Of a stretch of DNA of 64,000 nucleotides, positions 60,555 through 64,000 are shown in pieces (position 1 is the stretch's first letter; each line of letters starts with the position of its first letter). Made by a program: the position numbers and the translations under genes. The stretch comes from DATFQE01 sp963739085 (GTDB taxonomy: Bacteria > Actinomycetota > Thermoleophilia > Gaiellales > Gaiellaceae). Under the pieces are notes generated by a model, which was given only the letters and a program-made list of their open reading frames with translations, was not told the DNA's origin and ran no database searches. The stretch lies in contig CAVTZA010000013.1 in the NCBI GenBank assembly GCA_963739085.1, positions 186,001-250,000 of the forward strand, given 5' to 3'.

Positions 60555-60724
60555 GAGGGCGTGCCGGGACATCGCTCGTCGTCGGGGTGCGATGGTCGTT
60601 CCGAGGCAAGGACGCAGGGAGTGTCCGTCTAGCTGGGACGCGTAGCGTGGGCGCGACCGAGGACGCGGCCTCGGGGCGAGCAGCGCGGCCCGGCGGCTCA
60701 GCGATGTCCCGGCAGGCCCTCCTA
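60552..60724 (+). ncRNA. Long imperfect hairpin between convergent genes
   Basis: Outer arms 60552-60576 and 60700-60724 are complementary at 24 of 25 positions. Inner arms 60577-60607 and 60668-60698 continue the stem with 21 further Watson-Crick pairs, five G-U pairs and a few mismatches. All five wobbles place U in the left arm of a plus-strand RNA, so the fold is better on that strand. The loop is about 60 bases. The arms run exactly from the stop of the plus-strand secreted-protein gene to one base before the yebC stop. It may be a terminator-like structure, a structured RNA, or a small palindromic element. Confidence 0.45.
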
Positions 60725-61478
60725 TTAGGACGCGACTGCCTCGAGCATCCGCTCGGGGATGTCGAAGTTCGCGTAGACGTTCTGGACGTCGTCGTCCTCC
60801 TCCAAGGCGTCGACGAGCCTGAGCACCTTGCGCGCGATTGCCTCCTCCTCGACCTCGACCGTGGTCTTCGGCACCATCGTCAGCTCGGCCGACTCGATCG
60901 GGAGCCCCGCTGCCTCGATCGCCTCGCGCGCGGCCGAGAGGTTCTCGGGCGCGACCGTGACCTGGTAGCTCGAGCCGTCGAGCGCAACGTCCTCGGCGCC
61001 CCCTTCCGCCGCGGCGAGCGTGAGCTCGTCCTCGTCGACGGCTCCCGGCACGAGGATCAGCCCCTGCCGCTCGAACAGCCAGGCGACGGCACCCGTGGCA
61101 CCGAGGTTGCCGTCGTGCTTGGCGAAGAGGTGGCGCACCTCGGAGGCCGTCCGGTTGCGGTTGTCGGTCAGCGCCTCGACCATGAGCGCGATGCCGCTCG
61201 GGCCGTAGCCCTCGTAGAGAATCTGCTCGAAGGCGGCCGCGTCGGCGTCCGCGCCGGACCCTCTCGCGATCGCGCGCTCGATGTTGTCCTTGGGCATCGA
61301 GTAGCTGCGCGCCTTCTCGATCGCGTTCTGGAGCGCCAGATTGCCGGCCGGGTCCGGGTCCGCCCTCCTTGGCCGCGACGATGATCGCGCGCGAGAGCTT
61401 CGAGAAGAGCTTGCCGCGCTTGGCGTCGGCCGCTCCCTTCTTGTGCTTGATCGACGACCACTTACTGTGACCCGACAT
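60725..61478 (-). CDS. yebC: YebC/PmpR-family protein, one-base insertion
   Basis: About 250 residues. MSGHSKWSSIKHKKGAADAK and RGKLFSKLSRAIIVAAKEGG are in one frame. After an extra base in the GGG at 61356-61358, the frame changes to DPAGNLALQNAIEKARSYSM and PKDNIERAIARGSGADADAA, continuing to LMVEALTDNRNRTASEVRHL and NVYANFDIPERMLEAVAS. The length of 754 (3n+1) fits exactly one inserted base. YebC proteins bind DNA and also aid translation of proline-rich stretches. A GAGGAGAGG Shine-Dalgarno precedes the ATG, and the start overlaps the pdxT stop by 17 bases. Confidence 0.9.
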
Positions 61479-62031
61479 ACCTCTCCTCTTCGACGAGTTG
61501 CAGGAAGCGCTCGTGGACGCGCGTGTCGTCCGTCAGCTCGGGATGGAAGGACGCGACGAGGAAGCGCCCGTCGCGCAGGAGCACCGGCTCGCCGTCGTGC
61601 GCCGCCAGGACCTCCACTCCCGGCCCCGCGTCGGTCACGCGAGGGGCGCGGATGAAGACGCCCCGGAGCGGCTCGTCGTCGCCGGCGAGCGCCAGATCGG
61701 CCTCGAAGCTCGCCACCTGCCGACCATACGCGTTTCGGCTCACCGCGACGTCGACGAGGCCGAGATGGTCGCGGTCGAGCAGGATCATGCCGGCGCAGGT
61801 GCCGAAGACCGGCCCGTGGAAACGACGGATCGCCTCCTCGATCCCGTAGAGCCGCATCAGGCGCGTGATCGCCGTGGACTCGCCCCCGGGGATGATCAGG
61901 CCGTCGAGGCCCTCCAGCTCCTCGGCCTTCCGCACCTCGACGGGCTCGGCGCCAAGGTGGCGAAGCACGGCCGCGTGCTCGCGGAAGTTGCCCTGGACGG
62001 CCAGGACGCCGATGCGAAGAGCCCGCTCCAC
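61462..62031 (-). CDS. pdxT: Pyridoxal 5'-phosphate synthase glutaminase subunit PdxT
   Basis: A 189-residue class I amidotransferase that feeds ammonia to PdxS for de novo PLP synthesis. IGVLAVQGNFREHAAVLRHL at the start, IIPGGESTAI, nucleophile in GPVFGTCAGMILLDRD, VSRNAYGRQVASFEADLALA and the His-Glu pair in VASFHPELTDDTRVHE are all present. GTG 62031 is 7 bases after TACAAT (62039-62044). Its partner pdxS lies 1.1 kb away with an unrelated plus-strand gene between, unlike the usual adjacency. Confidence 0.96.
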   Translation of the reverse strand: MERALRIGVLAVQGNFREHAAVLRHLGAEPVEVRKAEELEGLDGLIIPGGESTAITRLMRLYGIEEAIRRFHGPVFGTCAGMILLDRDHLGLVDVAVSRNAYGRQVASFEADLALAGDDEPLRGVFIRAPRVTDAGPGVEVLAAHDGEPVLLRDGRFLVASFHPELTDDTRVHERFLQLVEEERYVGSQ

Positions 62032-62038
62032 GACCGCA

Positions 62039-62044
62039 ATTGTA
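62039..62044 (-). promoter_or_regulatory. -10 box (TACAAT) of pdxT-yebC
   Basis: TACAAT on the minus strand, 7 bases before the pdxT GTG; no Shine-Dalgarno is visible. Because pdxT has its own promoter, the insertion of a gene between pdxS and pdxT need not break expression. Confidence 0.5.
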
Positions 62045-62123
62045 CGGTCGGTACCGATACACGTTTCTCGATTCAGGGGCTAAGCTGGGCGCCTCAGTCA
62101 GCGCTCAGGGGGAGGTTCACATC

Positions 62124-63140
62124 TTGCGTCGTATGCTCTTGGCCGCAGGCCTCGCTGCCGTCGTTGCCGCGTTTGCGGTGGCCGTCGCGGTGGCGGCGAA
62201 GCCCGGCAACGGACAGTCGACCGGAACGGCAACGGTCTTCCTGCCGAATCCGGTCGCCGATCTGCAGAACCAGTCGCTCACCGACCAGAAGGACGCCGAC
62301 TACGCCGCCCTCGCCCCGGCGTACCACCAGGTCACGCTGACGAACCTCGACGGGACCGGGCGCCTGGTCGGCGACTACGCGAACATCCTCAGCGAGACCG
62401 GTAATCCCGCGTACTCGCCTACGAACACGTTCGATTACCACCGCAACGACGACCGCTTCGAGCAGGTCATGGCGTACTACTGGATCACCGAGGCGCAGAA
62501 GTACATCCAGAGCCTCGGCTTCGGCTCCACGCTCCGGCCGGTCAACAAGGAGTCGCAGGACGTCCGCATCAACCAGTGGGGGCTCGACAACTCGTTCTCG
62601 ACCGACAAGAAGGATCAGCTCAGGTTCGGCAAGGGAGGCGTCGACGACGCCGAGGACGCCGAGGTGATCCTCCACGAGCTCGGTCACGCGATCCAGGACT
62701 CGCAGCAGGTTCCGTTCGGCTTCGGGCCCTCCACAGAGGCCGGCTCGATCGGCGAGGGCTTCGCCGACTACTGGGCCGTGACGGTGAGCAACGTCATCTC
62801 GCCGACGCCCGACGCGCCGTGCGTAGCGGATTGGGACTCGACCTCGTACACGAGCGGCACGCCGCACTGCCTGCGCCGCACCGATAGCAACCTGAAGTAC
62901 CCGGGCGGCCTGAACGGCGCCGTCCACCACGACGGGATGATCTGGTCGCGGGCGCTCTGGGACATCCGGAACGCGATCGGGCACGAGCACGCTGACACGA
63001 TCATCCTCGAGAGCCACTTCGGCCAGCGGGACCCGACGATGCCCCAGCTCGCCGAGAGCACCGTGGCCGCCGCACAGAAGCTCTTCCCCGGCGACGTCGC
63101 GAAAGTCACCAAGGCCTTCAAGGACCGCGGGATTCTCTAG
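62124..63140 (+). CDS. Secreted gluzincin-type metalloprotease
   Basis: 338 residues. The signal peptide (RRMLLAAGLAAVVAAFAVAV) precedes an extracellular domain with FDYHRNDDRFEQVMAYYWIT. The zinc site is EVILHELGHAIQDSQQ (HExxH) with the third ligand in SIGEGFADYWAV (Glu). NGAVHHDGMIWSRALWDIRN follows, as in M36-like peptidases. The TTG start at 62124 is chosen for the purine-rich GGGGGAGG 8 bases upstream, one of few Shine-Dalgarno sites here. Probably degrades extracellular protein; no propeptide is obvious. It sits between pdxT and pdxS on the opposite strand. Confidence 0.82.
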   Translation: MRRMLLAAGLAAVVAAFAVAVAVAAKPGNGQSTGTATVFLPNPVADLQNQSLTDQKDADYAALAPAYHQVTLTNLDGTGRLVGDYANILSETGNPAYSPTNTFDYHRNDDRFEQVMAYYWITEAQKYIQSLGFGSTLRPVNKESQDVRINQWGLDNSFSTDKKDQLRFGKGGVDDAEDAEVILHELGHAIQDSQQVPFGFGPSTEAGSIGEGFADYWAVTVSNVISPTPDAPCVADWDSTSYTSGTPHCLRRTDSNLKYPGGLNGAVHHDGMIWSRALWDIRNAIGHEHADTIILESHFGQRDPTMPQLAESTVAAAQKLFPGDVAKVTKAFKDRGIL

Positions 63141-63150
63141 AGGACTACTC

Positions 63151-63176
63151 GGAGGGGCGCCTACGGGCGCCCCTTC
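63151..63176. terminator. Bidirectional terminator hairpin
   Basis: GGGGCGCC (63154-63161), loop TACG, GGCGCCCC (63166-63173), extended by A-T and G-T/G-C pairs to about 11 base pairs. It is 11 bases after the metalloprotease stop and just before the convergent pdxS stop. A short T/C-rich tail (TTCCTCCC) follows on the plus strand. Confidence 0.65.
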
Positions 63177-63180
63177 CTCC

Positions 63181-64000
63181 CTACCAGCCGCGGGTCTCGA
63201 GCAGCTGCTCGGGAGCGATCGAGGCGGCCGAGATGCCGACCATGGCCTCGCCGAGGCCGGCCGATACCCGAGCGAGGACCTCGGCGTCGTTGTAATGCGT
63301 CGTCGCCTCGACGATCGCCTTGGCGCGCGTCGACGGGTCGCCGGACTTGAAGATCCCGGAGCCGACGAAGACGCCGTCCATGCCGAACTGCATGCACATC
63401 GCGGCGTCGGCGGGCGTCGCGATCCCGCCAGCGGTGAAGGTCACGACCGGGAGCCGCCCGTTCTCGGCGACCCACTTGACCAGCTCGTACGGGGCCTGGA
63501 GGTTCTTGGCCTCGGCGAAGAGCTCTTCCTCGCGCAGCGACTGCAGGCGCCGGATCCCGCCCATCACCTCGCGCATGTGCCGGACGGCGTTCGAGACGTC
63601 GCCGGTGCCGGCCTCGCCCTTGGTGCGGATCATCGCGGCGCCCTCGGCGATCCGCCTGAGCGCCTCGCCGAGGTTGCGGCAGCCGCACACGAACGGGACG
63701 GTGAACGTCCACTTGTCGATGTGGTGCTCCTCGTCCGCGGGCGTGAGCACCTCGCTCTCGTCGATGTAGTCGACCTCGAGCGCCTCGAGGATCTGCGCCT
63801 CGACGAAGTGGCCGATGCGCGCCTTCGCCATGACCGGGATCGTCACGGCCTCCTGGATCTCGCTGATCTTGTCCGGGTCGGCCATGCGCGCGACGCCGCC
63901 CTCGGCGCGGATGTCGGCCGGGACCCGCTCGAGCGCCATCACCGCGACGGCGCCGGCGTCCTCCGCGATCCGGGCCTGCTCGGCGTCGGTGACGTCCATG
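63181..64000 (-). CDS. pdxS: Pyridoxal 5'-phosphate synthase subunit PdxS, N-terminus outside window
   Basis: The last 272 or so residues of a TIM-barrel synthase that makes PLP from ribose 5-phosphate, glyceraldehyde 3-phosphate and PdxT-derived ammonia. Present are MDVTDAEQARIAEDAGAVAV, IPVMAKARIGHFVEAQILEA (active-site Lys), DYIDESEVLTPADEEHHIDK, GEAGTGDVSNAVRHMREVMG (second Lys is further upstream) and FGMDGVFVGSGIFKSGDPST. The family is usually 290-300 residues and starts about 20 residues before MDVTD, so the true start lies beyond the right edge. Confidence 0.96.
   Translation of the reverse strand, partial: MDVTDAEQARIAEDAGAVAVMALERVPADIRAEGGVARMADPDKISEIQEAVTIPVMAKARIGHFVEAQILEALEVDYIDESEVLTPADEEHHIDKWTFTVPFVCGCRNLGEALRRIAEGAAMIRTKGEAGTGDVSNAVRHMREVMGGIRRLQSLREEELFAEAKNLQAPYELVKWVAENGRLPVVTFTAGGIATPADAAMCMQFGMDGVFVGSGIFKSGDPSTRAKAIVEATTHYNDAEVLARVSAGLGEAMVGISAASIAPEQLLETRGW

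Overview
The window is high-GC bacterial chromosome, dense with genes and carrying no rRNA, tRNA, CRISPR array or intact mobile element. It reads as an actinobacterium, most likely a deep-branching soil lineage such as Thermoleophilia (Gaiellales/Solirubrobacterales). That placement is an inference. It rests on the actinobacterial order pdxS-pdxT-yebC-ruvC-ruvA-ruvB followed at a distance by rel, a fused PafB/PafC-type WYL regulator, a cyclase-AAA-TPR protein, and a Ccm (system I) cytochrome c maturation cluster with a CxxxY-type CcmE. No stretch over about 230 bases lacks a gene.

Layout. 0-9.5 kb: cation/proton antiporter, an epimerase, then 3-hydroxyacyl-CoA dehydrogenase, methyltransferase, EVE protein, thiolase and MOSC protein on the minus strand, an aldehyde dehydrogenase, and two zinc-ribbon proteins. 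9.5-15.1 kb: a zinc-motif hypothetical, the WYL regulator, a sensor kinase and queG. 15.1-34.9 kb: a catabolic island for small amines or amino alcohols and glycerol-type substrates. It holds an MDR dehydrogenase, SDR, aldehyde dehydrogenase, two tandem gamma-glutamyl hydrolases, a glutamine-synthetase-like ligase, a glycerol kinase/G3P dehydrogenase/FAD oxidoreductase trio, an APC permease joined to a choline/ethanolamine-kinase domain, and a dimethylglycine dehydrogenase-like FAD-GcvT protein. A DnaQ-like exonuclease and a CBS-DUF294 protein also lie there. 34.9-48 kb: iron-sulfur assembly factor, class II FBPase, a small nuclease-like protein coupled to hpt, an M23 peptidase, ccmI-like/ccmF/ccmE, MreB, a TIM-barrel protein, a nucleotidyltransferase and the cyclase. 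48-64 kb: phosphomannomutase, thioesterase, GAF protein, rel, recJ, ruvBAC, two secreted proteins, yebC, pdxT, a secreted metalloprotease and partial pdxS.

Two properties run through the window. First, about 30 gene starts are preceded by a TANNNT-like -10 hexamer, mostly 6-9 bases before the start codon and without a Shine-Dalgarno, which predicts widespread leaderless mRNAs and helped choose starts. Second, at least ten otherwise well-conserved genes carry single-base frameshifts, mostly between 18 and 34 kb but also in yebC. Several lie in short homopolymers, so I read them mainly as sequence errors rather than gene decay. Genes marked as frameshifted below should be read as probably intact in the organism.
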